54,209 nt of DNA from Candidatus Nitrosopelagicus sp. (GCA_028344155.1 JAOMAI010000004.1:1-54209); one strand, 5' to 3'; counted from the first letter of the stretch, positions 1 to 9,754 are shown. A program made the numbers and translations. Notes: generated by a model not told the origin, from the letters alone.

Positions 1-2108
1 CTATTTTGTTTCAGAATTTTATGTAATTTTGGACTTTCAGAACCATTATGAATTTTTTTAAACATTATATCCGAAATGTTAAACACTAAGGAAGAATTAA
101 CATTTTGATAATCTTCATAAGCTGTAATTAGTAATGCAAGGTCATCATAAATACAGATTATCATATGTATTTCATCCATACTTGCTTCGATAACATTTTT
201 TTGATTGTTGTACATACAATCTCCTGTTAAATCCGATGTTCCACTCATGTCAGATTGATCAAAGAATGCATTGTAGACACGTGGATGTTTATCAACAAAT
301 GATTTTGCATCATCATTGGATTCATACTGATACAATTCCATGAGAACATACGGAACTTGGTTTTCATTGTATATTGGATCATATGGTCTAGATATATCAT
401 ACAATATTTTTCCTACAGAAGTTTGTATAGACAGGGATTCTTGTGCCCTATATTGAAAAATACCGCGTGAATAATCTTCAAAATACTTCCATGTAAATGG
501 CTCAAATGTATTTTTTTCATCATCGTTAGGGAAATATGATAAAAGTTTTTGTTTCTGAGTTAATGGAGGGACATATTCGGGAACTACAAATTCAGAGGGT
601 TCAATATTGATGAATTTTTCTTTGATTAAAAAATTTAATACGTCCTTAAAGGATTGAATTGATTTTTTATCAGAGGACCATTTTTTTATATCATCTTTTA
701 TCCAAAAGGGTAGTTTTGGAATTTCATTTTCTACTAACATGAATGATGGAGCGCTGAATTTTTCATTTGCAAAAATTATATCTACATCATATATTCCAGG
801 AGTAAATTCATTTGTTATTTCATACAATATGTAATCAGTACTAGTTGCACTAAGTTTTGTTATTTCATTTTCAGGGTTTTGAATAAATATTTGAGGGTTA
901 GAACCTTTTTTTGCGAGTTCTTCAGGCAATACCCATCTAAGATTAATCAATTTGGTTTCAATGCAATTAGTACATTTAGGATCTAAAGGAATCATCATAG
1001 TTTGAGGTTTGTATGTAGCATCAAATAACATATAATTGGAAAGTGGGATTGCAAGAATATCCTGTTTAATTAAATATTCAATAATTTGAAAAAATTGTTT
1101 ATCAGACAATAAAGAATCAGACCATAATCCTGCAGGAAATTTTAACCATTCTGGAATTGATTCTTTTTTTATTTTTTCAAGCCTCTTATTTTCATTATCA
1201 ATCTGTGATTGATTTTGTTTATCAAACAATTCTTTTAGTCTTTCATCAAATGTTTTCATTTGTTCTAGTTCCTTTTCATCGAAATTTTTGGTCACGTATC
1301 GTTTGTTATTATAAAATTCAATATCATCAATGGTTCCAGTCATTATTCCATCAGAAGTATTTGTTTCAATTAATGGAAATAATCTAAAATATTTGAGATC
1401 ATCTGCATTAGCCCAACCTTCCGTATGTTGTTTTTCAATTAGTGTTTCTCGCTCAAAAGAAATATCATCAAAAATACTTACTGTGAGAAAGCTTTTCATT
1501 TTTCTATACTCTACCCAATATGTTTTATTTTTTCCAGGAAGTGCATTTTCATTTTCAAAGGTTCCTTTCTCAGGTTGAGAATGCCATTCTAAATAAAATC
1601 CTAAATCATACATTAACATAGTGCGTTTCATATCTACACCAGTCATGAATGCAGTTCCTAGACCCCATTGTTTTGCATCACCATGTGTTATATCGGATGC
1701 AGAACCCGTAGTAGGTTTTGAAAAAAGCCCAATTAATAATTGTGACCAAGATGAATCACGACCCATTTCAAATTCATCAATGGTCAGCTTATACCTCAAT
1801 ACCCAATCATTACCAATCTTTTCCCCCAAAAGTTTTTCAAAATCAATAGATGCGGAATCTAATTGTCTTTTTCCAGGTTCCAGAGTTCCAGGTTGAATAT
1901 TAAATTTCCCAACACCATCTTCAATTTTCCAATACGGGTTTTGACCAGATTTTAGTCCATACCAATTTTTATCATCATTGAAATCAATTATTATATCAGG
2001 AATTGCAACCTCAGGTTCAGAAGAAATTTCATCTACAGCATATACAGTATTAATGGAAAATAAAATAAATGATAAACTGCATATGATTGATATATTTATT
2101 TTATTCAT
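1..2108 (-). CDS. Exported multidomain protein, 3' end cut by window edge
   Basis: The frame is open from an ATG at 2108 to the first base of the window, giving at least 702 residues with the C-terminus missing. Residues 1-24 form a signal peptide ending in a TVYA-type cleavage site. The next 230 or so residues are beta-rich with Trp and Asp/Asn, resembling a LamG/concanavalin-like fold; that is an inference from pattern only. A short charged helix follows, then a motif IPEWLKFPAGLW with a following helix ending DILAIP. A weaker copy, LPFWIKDDIKKW, lies some 150 residues later. The same motif occurs in the exported protein at 7862-8974. It is the last gene of a three-gene minus-strand run of exported proteins, 18 bases after the previous stop. 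Function unknown; it probably acts outside the membrane. Confidence 0.8.
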   Translation of the reverse strand, partial: MNKINISIICSLSFILFSINTVYAVDEISSEPEVAIPDIIIDFNDDKNWYGLKSGQNPYWKIEDGVGKFNIQPGTLEPGKRQLDSASIDFEKLLGEKIGNDWVLRYKLTIDEFEMGRDSSWSQLLIGLFSKPTTGSASDITHGDAKQWGLGTAFMTGVDMKRTMLMYDLGFYLEWHSQPEKGTFENENALPGKNKTYWVEYRKMKSFLTVSIFDDISFERETLIEKQHTEGWANADDLKYFRLFPLIETNTSDGIMTGTIDDIEFYNNKRYVTKNFDEKELEQMKTFDERLKELFDKQNQSQIDNENKRLEKIKKESIPEWLKFPAGLWSDSLLSDKQFFQIIEYLIKQDILAIPLSNYMLFDATYKPQTMMIPLDPKCTNCIETKLINLRWVLPEELAKKGSNPQIFIQNPENEITKLSATSTDYILYEITNEFTPGIYDVDIIFANEKFSAPSFMLVENEIPKLPFWIKDDIKKWSSDKKSIQSFKDVLNFLIKEKFINIEPSEFVVPEYVPPLTQKQKLLSYFPNDDEKNTFEPFTWKYFEDYSRGIFQYRAQESLSIQTSVGKILYDISRPYDPIYNENQVPYVLMELYQYESNDDAKSFVDKHPRVYNAFFDQSDMSGTSDLTGDCMYNNQKNVIEASMDEIHMIICIYDDLALLITAYEDYQNVNSSLVFNISDIMFKKIHNGSESPKLHKILKQN

Positions 2109-2126
2109 AAATTATGTAATACATAT

Positions 2127-3560
2127 CTAGATTTTTTCTTTTCTAATAATTTTTGAAAATTCGATAATGATTTGTTCAAATCGTCTATCTTTTTCTATAT
2201 GTTTGGCAAATTCAATCATATCAGATAAGTGAAGACTTTCCTCTACAAGTAATTTTTCGTGCTTATCAAACTGTTTCATTAATGGTAAAAGATCTGAAGA
2301 AACAATTTCTTTTTTTAATTCAAGTTTATTCGAATAAAATAATCTTATAGATTGACTAAGTTTTTCATATGCATCTTTTACATTATTTTTTAGATACAAG
2401 TCTTTAGCACTAATTAGAAGAGATTCGACTTCATTCAGATAATCGTTTTTAGATTCAACGGTAATTGGAGATAAAGGAATTTTGGTAGATTTTCGATAGT
2501 ATTGTATAACCATATAACATGAGATAAGAGAACCAGCAAACATTGTCAAAGAGCTTATAATTTCAAATATTGGCAATAGCTGGTTTTGTTGTATATTATA
2601 ATTCGGATCATAACTTGAGTTAGCAATTAGATCCTTTATGTGAGAGGTATCTTGGAAGAGATTTTTATCTTCAATTTGTTTTTTGTTTTCTTCATGTTTT
2701 TTCGAATCATTGATATTTTGAGAAGAATTTTGTTTTTCATTATTTTTCATGTTAGAGTTTGTTTGAGATTCTGATTCAGGTTCAAACCACGATTCATCAA
2801 CTAACAGAGTCGGCATTAATGCTCCAACAACATCAAATGACGTATTTTTTACAGATTGTCTAAACATTTGCATCTCTTGTTCAGGTGTAAAATCAAATGC
2901 ATTAGGTGAGACATCCCTAAGATCACGAACATGTTGAATATCCAGATTTGCCGACAAAGGATTAGAGATTTCCTTACTTACAGCCCTAGATAGATCATAT
3001 TTTTTTGGTGTTACCATATGATTTGGAATATTTTGTAAATTATCTAAATCATATCCTCGTTCTTGTACAAAATATTCAAGATTTGAGTTTGAATTTTCAG
3101 AGTGTTTTTGACCTTGAATGTGATAATTATTTTCAGTGAATGGATTTTGTAGTGCATTAATTACACCAAAATTTCCCATAATCAATTGATCAGTTCTTGA
3201 CCAAAAATTATCAGTATGCATAATATTTTTTTGTTCAGTATCAATTTGTTCAATTAAAAGATTATTGAGAGATAATCCTTCATCAGTGTTAATGTATATC
3301 GCACTGCTATTTATCGCATATTCATTTCCTGTAACAAATGCAGTAGGTAATTCATTTGGAGAATTAGGAGGATTTTGTGAAATTGGTTTGTTTTTGTCAG
3401 ACGTTCCATCTTCATTTGTTGTCAAACCATTTGGGGGTTGAACAAAAATTGCAACTGTCTTTAATTCAGTTTCAGAAAATGATTCAGGTAGAAATCCTAA
3501 TAATAGAATTATTGTTAAGGGTATGAAGAGTGTTTTTGATATTGGTTTTATATATTTCAA
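2127..3560 (-). CDS. Membrane-anchored exported protein with helical cytoplasmic tail, unknown function
   Basis: This 477-residue protein starts at a TTG; an in-frame TGA lies only three codons upstream, so no longer ATG start is possible. Residues 1-29 are a signal peptide. A long polar Asn/Ser-rich region of about 300 residues follows, then one transmembrane helix near residues 330-350 (LTMFAGSLISCYMVIQYY). The remaining 120 residues are helical and charged and would face the cytoplasm. This layout, extracellular domain plus one helix plus helical tail, could link a surface event to the cell interior, but I recognise no family. It lies 12 bases after the stop of the 742-residue exported protein and is probably cotranscribed and translationally coupled with it. 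Confidence 0.8.
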   Translation of the reverse strand: MKYIKPISKTLFIPLTIILLLGFLPESFSETELKTVAIFVQPPNGLTTNEDGTSDKNKPISQNPPNSPNELPTAFVTGNEYAINSSAIYINTDEGLSLNNLLIEQIDTEQKNIMHTDNFWSRTDQLIMGNFGVINALQNPFTENNYHIQGQKHSENSNSNLEYFVQERGYDLDNLQNIPNHMVTPKKYDLSRAVSKEISNPLSANLDIQHVRDLRDVSPNAFDFTPEQEMQMFRQSVKNTSFDVVGALMPTLLVDESWFEPESESQTNSNMKNNEKQNSSQNINDSKKHEENKKQIEDKNLFQDTSHIKDLIANSSYDPNYNIQQNQLLPIFEIISSLTMFAGSLISCYMVIQYYRKSTKIPLSPITVESKNDYLNEVESLLISAKDLYLKNNVKDAYEKLSQSIRLFYSNKLELKKEIVSSDLLPLMKQFDKHEKLLVEESLHLSDMIEFAKHIEKDRRFEQIIIEFSKIIRKEKI

Positions 3561-3572
3561 AATAACTCATTC

Positions 3573-5801
3573 TTAATTTTTTATAGATTCAGGACTTGAG
3601 GCAAGACTGCTATTTGTAGATTCAATGTGTATGTGATTAACTATAGGATTTTTCAATACCGCACCCATAGTACCGGCATCCATAACATATAATTTCAAAA
3701 TATATTCGCCAGGTAAGTTAGGCGTCCATTTTAAATCAAGATCAACAGATTTTTTCTTTGTGATGTTAGTTTTTTGAGTCATTCCAACATAATCCACCTG
3801 ACCAGTTTCTACATGTTCAGCCTGAGCAGCAAATACAAATTGATTTGGAGCATAAGTACTGCTTACAAAAGTTCCGGTAATGTGTACTTCTTCATTTTCA
3901 AGAAATATTTTTGTGCTACTTGGAGAATTATGTTCAGAAAGTCTTTGTTTTAATTCTAGTATGTCATTGTTTAATTCTGAGATTTTTGTTACAAGACCGT
4001 CATACTTGAAAGAATGTTTACTCATGTTTTCTTTAGTTATGTCATAGCCCATTTTTTCAATACGTTTTTCCTCAGTAATAACAAGTCTTTCATAGGTATC
4101 GATATCAGAATTTATATCATTGATTTCATCTACATCAGGTTTTTCATATGGAAGTATACTGATTTTGTTCAAAGCAACCTTAGATAAGGGCGTGGCTTCT
4201 TTGACTTTAGCAAAGTTGTAGATATCAAGATGTTCACAATCATGTGGTTCGGTATCAATTGTAAAATCAGCTGAAGACATTGTACAACCTTCGATAGTAT
4301 ATGGTTTTGGTAAAGTATAATCCTTGTATTGTACGTAGATATGGTCACCTGGTTGAGCATGAAGTCTTGCACTTCCTCTTTCATAACATTCACCTTTGTA
4401 ACAACGAATTCCACCTTTACCAGAAGTTTCCTGATCCAAAGATTCTTGATCATCAGTTAAAAAGAGAGTTCCATAGAAAGTTTGATCATCAGCCTGCATT
4501 ACCCACCAATCACGTTCATGTCTAAGTTCTAATTGAACTCCACCTTTGTCAGAATCAGACCAAACACGTACTTCTACAGGAGTTGCATCCCATGGTCGGC
4601 TCGATACATCTCTATCAGATAGAACAACAGAAACTTGTTGATCCATAGTAACAATATCATCACCAAACTTTACTTCGCCTTCTTTCATCGTATAATAGGC
4701 AGTTTTACTAACAAACTTGTCTTCAGAATACTCCCATGCAATGGTAAATGCACCGGTTCTGTCTGTTTGAATACTGCAGATTTTACTTCCAATTGCTCCA
4801 GTAAAAGAGCGCTCACTTCCAGATGTAAATTGTTTATTATAATCACCATTAATTACACCAAAAGAATATTTTTCAGGAAGTGCTATGAAACGTTTTATTC
4901 CAGATAAAGATACAGAGCCAGCAAATACACCAGTGTCATGTCCAATTTCTTTAATTCCTTTTACAGCAGCTAAACCTGCATTATCTACATTAGACCACCA
5001 TTTCATATATCCAGGTGTACCTTCAGAGAATTTTCCACCATCAGTTCTAAAAGAACCAGCATGCCAATCGAAACCAGAAGGAGTATCCCAGTTTGTTTTG
5101 TCATCTCGATAATCTCCAAATTTTCCAGCGTCTTGGTAAAGTTGTGCATGGAATTTTTTTCCACCATTATCTGCAATCCAAGATTGATATCCCCATCCAG
5201 CACCTTCTCGTCCACCTTCATTACTCCACATACCAACAGTTGGACTTGCATCAGATGTGCAAAAAATTTCGTTGTATTGTTTATTTCCAATATAATCAGT
5301 TTTTAGTGAATCCTCATTAAATCCAGGAGCATAAATTACAACATAAACAGTATCAGTGGTATGCCAATCCATGTATTTTTCTGCTTTCATGCATTTTTGA
5401 ATTACAGATTGGCGCAATTCATTTTGATCAATTAAACCTGGCGCGGTTGCATTGAATGAATTTCTTCCATCGAAGATATAGCTATATGCACCTGCACCTT
5501 GAGAAGTATTACCAAATGGATTATTTCCACAAAACCACATCTTAATAGATTCCGCCTCGGCAGCACCATCAAAACCTCCATTAAAATTATCATATGGAGT
5601 TCGAGCATTATCACTTTTTGCAGTTCCATAATAACTAGAATCTTTGGTTGCTTTTTTTATCTCATCTACAGGATTCTTTCCAGGATTAGTGTCCTCAGCA
5701 TCTGAAGGGGATGGGGGATAATCGGGAGCACTCATTGCGGCAGGAGTAAGACTAACTGTAAAAACTAAGAAAAATGTGAATGCTATCAATAGGGATTTCA
5801 T
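3573..5801 (-). CDS. Large exported protein with coiled coil and Ig-like C-terminus, unknown function
   Basis: The 742-residue product starts with a clear signal peptide (cleavage near AMSA, about residue 25). The first 500 residues are rich in Trp, Gly and aromatic residues and contain scattered cysteines (WFCGNN, CYKGECYERG, PHDCEH) that could form disulfides outside the cell. A heptad-like coiled coil spans about residues 560-630, followed by a beta-rich Ig-like domain of about 100 residues with a PGEYILKLYV strand. No transmembrane helix is seen at the C-terminus, so it may be secreted or held by partners. It is the first gene of the three-gene exported-protein run and is divergent from the winged-helix regulator at 5918, which may control it. 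I do not recognise the family. Confidence 0.82.
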   Translation of the reverse strand: MKSLLIAFTFFLVFTVSLTPAAMSAPDYPPSPSDAEDTNPGKNPVDEIKKATKDSSYYGTAKSDNARTPYDNFNGGFDGAAEAESIKMWFCGNNPFGNTSQGAGAYSYIFDGRNSFNATAPGLIDQNELRQSVIQKCMKAEKYMDWHTTDTVYVVIYAPGFNEDSLKTDYIGNKQYNEIFCTSDASPTVGMWSNEGGREGAGWGYQSWIADNGGKKFHAQLYQDAGKFGDYRDDKTNWDTPSGFDWHAGSFRTDGGKFSEGTPGYMKWWSNVDNAGLAAVKGIKEIGHDTGVFAGSVSLSGIKRFIALPEKYSFGVINGDYNKQFTSGSERSFTGAIGSKICSIQTDRTGAFTIAWEYSEDKFVSKTAYYTMKEGEVKFGDDIVTMDQQVSVVLSDRDVSSRPWDATPVEVRVWSDSDKGGVQLELRHERDWWVMQADDQTFYGTLFLTDDQESLDQETSGKGGIRCYKGECYERGSARLHAQPGDHIYVQYKDYTLPKPYTIEGCTMSSADFTIDTEPHDCEHLDIYNFAKVKEATPLSKVALNKISILPYEKPDVDEINDINSDIDTYERLVITEEKRIEKMGYDITKENMSKHSFKYDGLVTKISELNNDILELKQRLSEHNSPSSTKIFLENEEVHITGTFVSSTYAPNQFVFAAQAEHVETGQVDYVGMTQKTNITKKKSVDLDLKWTPNLPGEYILKLYVMDAGTMGAVLKNPIVNHIHIESTNSSLASSPESIKN

Positions 5802-5917
5802 ATGAAAAATTTTCAGGATTTTTTGAATATATACTAAATAGGAAATTTAGAATTCAAACTAGTACAGTTTTCAAATGAACTATTGTCGAATATTAATAGA
5901 AAATTAGCCGTCTAACC

Positions 5918-6388
5918 ATGAGAAGAGAAATTGTTATTAATTTAATTAAGAAAATGCCAGGAATATCATATAATGAAATTGGACGTGGTTCAGGTCTAAG
6001 TAATGGAGTGGTTTCACATTATCTAATAAAATTAATGGAAAGTGGAGAGATAGAAAAAGAAGGAGATATGCGTGGAAAATATTTTCTTAAGAATATCCCA
6101 AAAAGAGATAGAGCATTAATCACCTTATTACGAAATAAAACAAATAATGAAGTATCCAAATATCTCCTCAAAAAATCAAAATCCAATGAAGTCATAGATG
6201 CAAAAGAGATAATAAAAAAAGTAAAAAAATCAGACTCGACTATCTCAGTCAGTTTAAAAATTTTAAAAAAAAATAATATCGTTGAAAGAGTGATAATGAA
6301 TAAGAATTCAAAACTTACTAACGATATAGGATATAAGATTTCAAATATAAAATTCCTGACATCATATTTTATGAAATATAATTTATGA
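5918..6388 (+). CDS. Transcriptional regulator with two winged-helix domains
   Basis: This 156-residue, strongly basic protein has two successive winged-helix segments. The first (about residues 1-65) carries NEIGRGSGLSNGVVSHYLIK, a typical recognition-helix pattern of MarR/ArsR-like archaeal regulators, followed by a wing with MRGKYFL. The second (about 70-140) repeats the fold with KKSDSTISVSLKILKKNNIV. It has no ligand-binding domain. It is divergent from the exported-protein genes ending at 5801, with 116 bases between the starts, so it is a natural candidate for their local regulator. That role is inferred from position. Confidence 0.8.
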   Translation: MRREIVINLIKKMPGISYNEIGRGSGLSNGVVSHYLIKLMESGEIEKEGDMRGKYFLKNIPKRDRALITLLRNKTNNEVSKYLLKKSKSNEVIDAKEIIKKVKKSDSTISVSLKILKKNNIVERVIMNKNSKLTNDIGYKISNIKFLTSYFMKYNL

Positions 6389-6475
6389 TAAAAATTCTCA
6401 GGTCATTCTTAAAATTGTATTATATTACCTCAAATTTCTAAAAATTGATCTGGGATCTATGCAATTGATTTTATA

Positions 6476-6958
6476 ATGGCAAAATTATTGCGTCATATGG
6501 CAAAATTTCGTTATTGGAAATTAACTCCAGAAGAAATGGAAAAAGTAGACCACGATGAGGACAAGGTTCTCAATTGGGATATCAAATGTTCTAAAGAACC
6601 CGAAGAAGATGCCATATTTTTTGGAGTATTCCTTTACAAAGCAGGAACACCACACGATTATGAATCAAAACAAGGTATAACATACTATTACAATAATATT
6701 GAAAGAGAGGATTTACCTCCTATTACAAAATCTCTTAAGAAAAAGTTTGGGGGTAATGAATATGAAAAAGGTGAAAGAATTTTCTTGGTCGATTCAAAAG
6801 AGATCTATGCTGCAAAAGATATTGCCAAATTAGCAAAAGAGTTACAAGAAGAATTTACAATTAATCCGATAATAACAATTGAGCTACATGATACAACACA
6901 AGAGAAATTGAAAGAATGGGGTTATCCAGAAGCGAAACTTCTCCCAATCCCTACCTAG
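6476..6958 (+). CDS. Small hypothetical protein
   Basis: A 160-residue soluble protein with an even mix of charged residues and no signal peptide or membrane segment. I do not recognise it. It contains a FRYWKL motif near the N-terminus and ends with IITIELHDTTQEKLKEWGY, an alpha/beta pattern. A second in-frame ATG at 6497 (protein start MAKFRYWKL) is equally plausible, because the first seven residues repeat the same opening. It sits upstream of tatC with a 46-base gap on the same strand, so cotranscription with tatC is possible. Confidence 0.7.
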   Translation: MAKLLRHMAKFRYWKLTPEEMEKVDHDEDKVLNWDIKCSKEPEEDAIFFGVFLYKAGTPHDYESKQGITYYYNNIEREDLPPITKSLKKKFGGNEYEKGERIFLVDSKEIYAAKDIAKLAKELQEEFTINPIITIELHDTTQEKLKEWGYPEAKLLPIPT

Positions 6959-7004
6959 AAAATTTGAAACATTTTTGTTGAAGATATGACATTAGGAAAT
7001 TTGA

Positions 7005-7796
7005 ATGTCAGAGATTAGCGGGATAAACGTACACATTGAAGAATTAAGAAAAAGAGTAATTCGTTCTATAATTTCAATTTTAGTAATTACAGTATTCATT
7101 CTAACATTTCATGCAACACCTTTTGAGGTCATGGGAGTTACATTGTATTATCCATATCCAGAACCGCTAAACAACATTGCAGCACAATTCACAAATGTAA
7201 TGAAAGGAGAATTGGTGCCAGAAGGGGTTCAATTAATTCAAACTGCACCAGGACAGGCATTTTTCTCTCAAGTATACATTGCAGCATTGATTGGAATTGT
7301 TGTAAGTATACCAATCATTGTCAGAGAATTCATATCATTTTTGAGACCTGCATTAAAAGAAAGAGAAATTAACGTAGGTCGTTCCATCACACTACCTGCC
7401 GTGGGATTATTCATTACAGGTTGTACATTTTCATACGCCGCAGTTATTCCATTCATTTTAGATTTTCTTTATAGATATGGAGAATCTGCAGGGTTAGTTA
7501 CATTTTTGAATATCATGGACTTTGTAACATTTGTTTTACAGTTCTTGTTAGCATTTGGAATATCATTTCAACTGCCACTCATAATGTATGCAATTAGTCT
7601 ATCAGGATTAGTAGATGCCAAATTTTGGAGAAGAAATTTAAGATATGCAATAATTGCCATCATAGTCTTTGGTGCAGTAATCACACCAGATGGAAGTGGA
7701 GTAACAATGTGGTTTGTATCATTACCAATGATTGCATTATATTTTGCAGGCATGATTGTAGCTGAGAGACAAGAAAAAAAGACCCTCAAGACTTAA
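7005..7796 (+). CDS. tatC: Sec-independent protein translocase TatC
   Basis: TatC is the core receptor of the twin-arginine pathway, which moves folded proteins (often cofactor-bearing redox enzymes) across the cytoplasmic membrane. The 263-residue product has the family hallmarks: an N-terminal HIEELRKRV segment that helps bind the twin-arginine signal, six predicted transmembrane helices, the conserved RPAL segment after helix 2, and ITPDGSG before the last helix. Length is normal for the family. Its pore-forming partner TatA is encoded nearby at 9104. An oppositely oriented exported-protein gene lies between them, so the two are not one transcript. Confidence 0.96.
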   Translation: MSEISGINVHIEELRKRVIRSIISILVITVFILTFHATPFEVMGVTLYYPYPEPLNNIAAQFTNVMKGELVPEGVQLIQTAPGQAFFSQVYIAALIGIVVSIPIIVREFISFLRPALKEREINVGRSITLPAVGLFITGCTFSYAAVIPFILDFLYRYGESAGLVTFLNIMDFVTFVLQFLLAFGISFQLPLIMYAISLSGLVDAKFWRRNLRYAIIAIIVFGAVITPDGSGVTMWFVSLPMIALYFAGMIVAERQEKKTLKT

Positions 7797-7861
7797 GATC
7801 ATACATAAGCATTTGTTAAGACACGAATTTCGATAGTGTTCTACAGAAATATTCTCTTTAA

Positions 7862-8974
7862 TTATCGTGTTCCATACCAATAAACAACAACATTATGTTC
7901 TCGTTGGGTTCCATCATGATATAGTTCAAATGATAATCGTCCACCATCTTTCAATTGTTCAACTACCCCATCAATAGATTTACCAATTGGAGTAATAAAC
8001 AACATTTCATCATAATGCCATTTGGAACCAGGAATTTCTTCTTTGTATAATGCACTTTTAATATAAGGACTAATTACTATGTCAGAACATCTAAGTGAAT
8101 TACCTGAAGTTGAATGGCAATCTTCTAAGGATACATTTTGAGGATCATATGTGAATGTTGCACGACCATTATTACGAATATCAAAATCAAGAGCTAAATA
8201 GTCAGAACCATCAATGACAATTTTACCTAATTTCATTATTTGAAAATTGATACTATCTTCTGAATATGAAGTTCCCCAACCAAGAGTAGTTACGGCAGTT
8301 TGTGAATAATCATTTACAGCCAATTCGATTTCGGTATATTTTGGAATTAAGTCTGTCTTAACTTTAACAGTATCAAAGGTAGAACCTTCTTTAGGATCAA
8401 ATGTAATCCAAACTTCACCGGTATTACTAGTTCCTTTTTTCATTTCGGAAGGATTTAATGAATATGTTACAACGAGGTGTTCAGAAAATCTCAGAGTTTC
8501 CCATCGAAATGATTCTTCAGTAAAATCCATACTTCCTCTGTAGATTACTTCAGGACAACTATTACAAATGATCTTTACATATGCTGTACCAGGAACTTTT
8601 ACAAAGTTTCCTTCTGAAGGGGTTCGTCCACTATCATCAAAAAATGATATAGATATGTCAATTCCACCAGCAGAGTTTTCATATACTTGTGCAACAATGT
8701 GTTCTACTTCAGGAATATCTTGTTTGACCGGTTCAGATTTTGGAGTAGTGATTACTTCCAAATTACTTTCATCACTAGGAATTACTAGAATACCTTTGTC
8801 AACAAGAAATTGTAATGCAGATAAAAATTCATCATCCGATACTTGCCCATCGATCCAATATCCCGCAGTCAATTTTATCCAACTTGGTATTTTGTTATCA
8901 GCAGCTAATGCGTCTGATGCCACAAACATACCAATCATTACAACTGCTAAAACAGAAAGAAGTAGAATTTTCAA
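7862..8974 (-). CDS. Exported protein with WIK/AGxW motif domain
   Basis: A 370-residue protein starting at a TTG, with a signal peptide of about 24 residues (SDALA cleavage site). Immediately after it lies IPSWIKLTAGYW followed by DGQVSDDEFLSALQFLVDKG, a small helical domain also found in the exported protein at the left edge of the window. From memory this domain recurs in exported thaumarchaeal proteins. The rest is beta-rich, with a CNSCPEVIYRG segment and two later cysteines (CHSTSGNSLRC) that could pair outside the cell. No C-terminal anchor is visible. It lies between tatC and tatA on the opposite strand. The signal peptide lacks a twin-arginine, so it is probably exported by Sec rather than Tat. 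Function unknown. Confidence 0.8.
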   Translation of the reverse strand: MKILLLSVLAVVMIGMFVASDALAADNKIPSWIKLTAGYWIDGQVSDDEFLSALQFLVDKGILVIPSDESNLEVITTPKSEPVKQDIPEVEHIVAQVYENSAGGIDISISFFDDSGRTPSEGNFVKVPGTAYVKIICNSCPEVIYRGSMDFTEESFRWETLRFSEHLVVTYSLNPSEMKKGTSNTGEVWITFDPKEGSTFDTVKVKTDLIPKYTEIELAVNDYSQTAVTTLGWGTSYSEDSINFQIMKLGKIVIDGSDYLALDFDIRNNGRATFTYDPQNVSLEDCHSTSGNSLRCSDIVISPYIKSALYKEEIPGSKWHYDEMLFITPIGKSIDGVVEQLKDGGRLSFELYHDGTQREHNVVVYWYGTR

Positions 8975-9103
8975 TGAATAAAGAAGATAATAATCTGAAA
9001 TAAGACTTTAGGCGTGATTTTGATTTGTATACTTTTTTTGGTTAATCAGTGCTTTTGTAGTCGACCCATTAGACTTAAATGAGAATTTATCACTAGATGA
9101 ATC

Positions 9104-9301
9104 ATGATTGAGAGCTTATTCAATTTCATACCAGGAGGAAGCGAATGGATAATTGTAATTGTCGCTGCAGGTGTATTACTATTTGGAGCAAAAAAGATTC
9201 CAGAACTAGCAAAAACATTCGGTAAAGCCAAAGGAGAATACAAGAAAGGGGAAATTGAAGCCGATAAAGAACTAAAAGATATCAAAGAAAACAAAGACTA
9301 A
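9104..9301 (+). CDS. tatA: Twin-arginine translocase subunit TatA
   Basis: TatA oligomerises with TatC to form the protein-conducting element of the Tat system. The 65-residue product has the standard order: a short extracellular N-terminus, one transmembrane helix (WIIVIVAAGVLLFGAKKIPEL), the FGAKKIPEL hinge, then a basic/acidic amphipathic helix and a charged tail. Its length fits the family. A TATA-like sequence lies about 27 bases upstream of the ATG, consistent with a leaderless or very short-leader transcript. The stop codon interlocks by four bases with the stop of the convergent SRPBCC gene. Confidence 0.94.
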   Translation: MIESLFNFIPGGSEWIIVIVAAGVLLFGAKKIPELAKTFGKAKGEYKKGEIEADKELKDIKENKD

Positions 9302-9717
9302 GATTTTTCAATTTCAGTTATCATCATGCCATACAAATTTTTCAAAGATTCTTCATATGGATTTTTCTTAGAGAATCTAGATGATTTCACATCCAATTCT
9401 GCATTAACTTTGAGTAATGTTTTACCATTATCAAAACTAAAAATTTCATTAATACTACTTCCTTTGATATCACCCCCAATAACACGCATTTCATGTGAAT
9501 GAGGTTTTGATGTGAAATGTTTAGACATTATGATAAATTCAGTATCATGCAGTTTAAGATGTTCAGCTACAAGTGAGCTTTCATCTCGAACAGATTTTAT
9601 TAAAATTGACGGGTAAAAATCAGGAAATAGTTTTTGGAAATTTTCAAAATTTGTAATTATATCAAATGTTTTGTCAAGATCTGCGTTAATTTCTCGTTCA
9701 AAAGATATCTTTAACAT
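9298..9717 (-). CDS. SRPBCC (START-like) domain protein
   Basis: This 139-residue protein consists of a single START/polyketide-cyclase-like domain. It opens with the characteristic N-terminal strand and helix (ISFEREINADLDKTFDIITNFENFQKLFPDF) and ends with a long C-terminal helix (ESLKNLYGMMITEIEKS). Such domains bind hydrophobic ligands in a deep cavity, and archaeal members include coenzyme-Q-binding-like and quinone-associated proteins. The UbiX-type gene just upstream (start 10312) may be cotranscribed, which would fit a role near prenyl or quinone chemistry, but that is inference. Another SRPBCC protein occurs at 26648. Confidence 0.82.
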   Translation of the reverse strand: MLKISFEREINADLDKTFDIITNFENFQKLFPDFYPSILIKSVRDESSLVAEHLKLHDTEFIIMSKHFTSKPHSHEMRVIGGDIKGSSINEIFSFDNGKTLLKVNAELDVKSSRFSKKNPYEESLKNLYGMMITEIEKS

Positions 9718-9754
9718 GAGTTCTCAGAATATAACTAGCGTAAATTTTTTTGGG

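Noticed and set aside
1157-1896. Plus-strand open frames opposite the left-edge exported protein
   Set aside because: They are antisense to a continuous minus-strand frame with signal peptide and domain motifs, have no plausible start signals and show low-complexity Phe/Ser-rich composition.
9084-9100. CACTAG upstream of tatA as a member of the operator set
   Set aside because: It is a single copy in AT-rich sequence and lies downstream rather than upstream of the TATA-like element, unlike the others.
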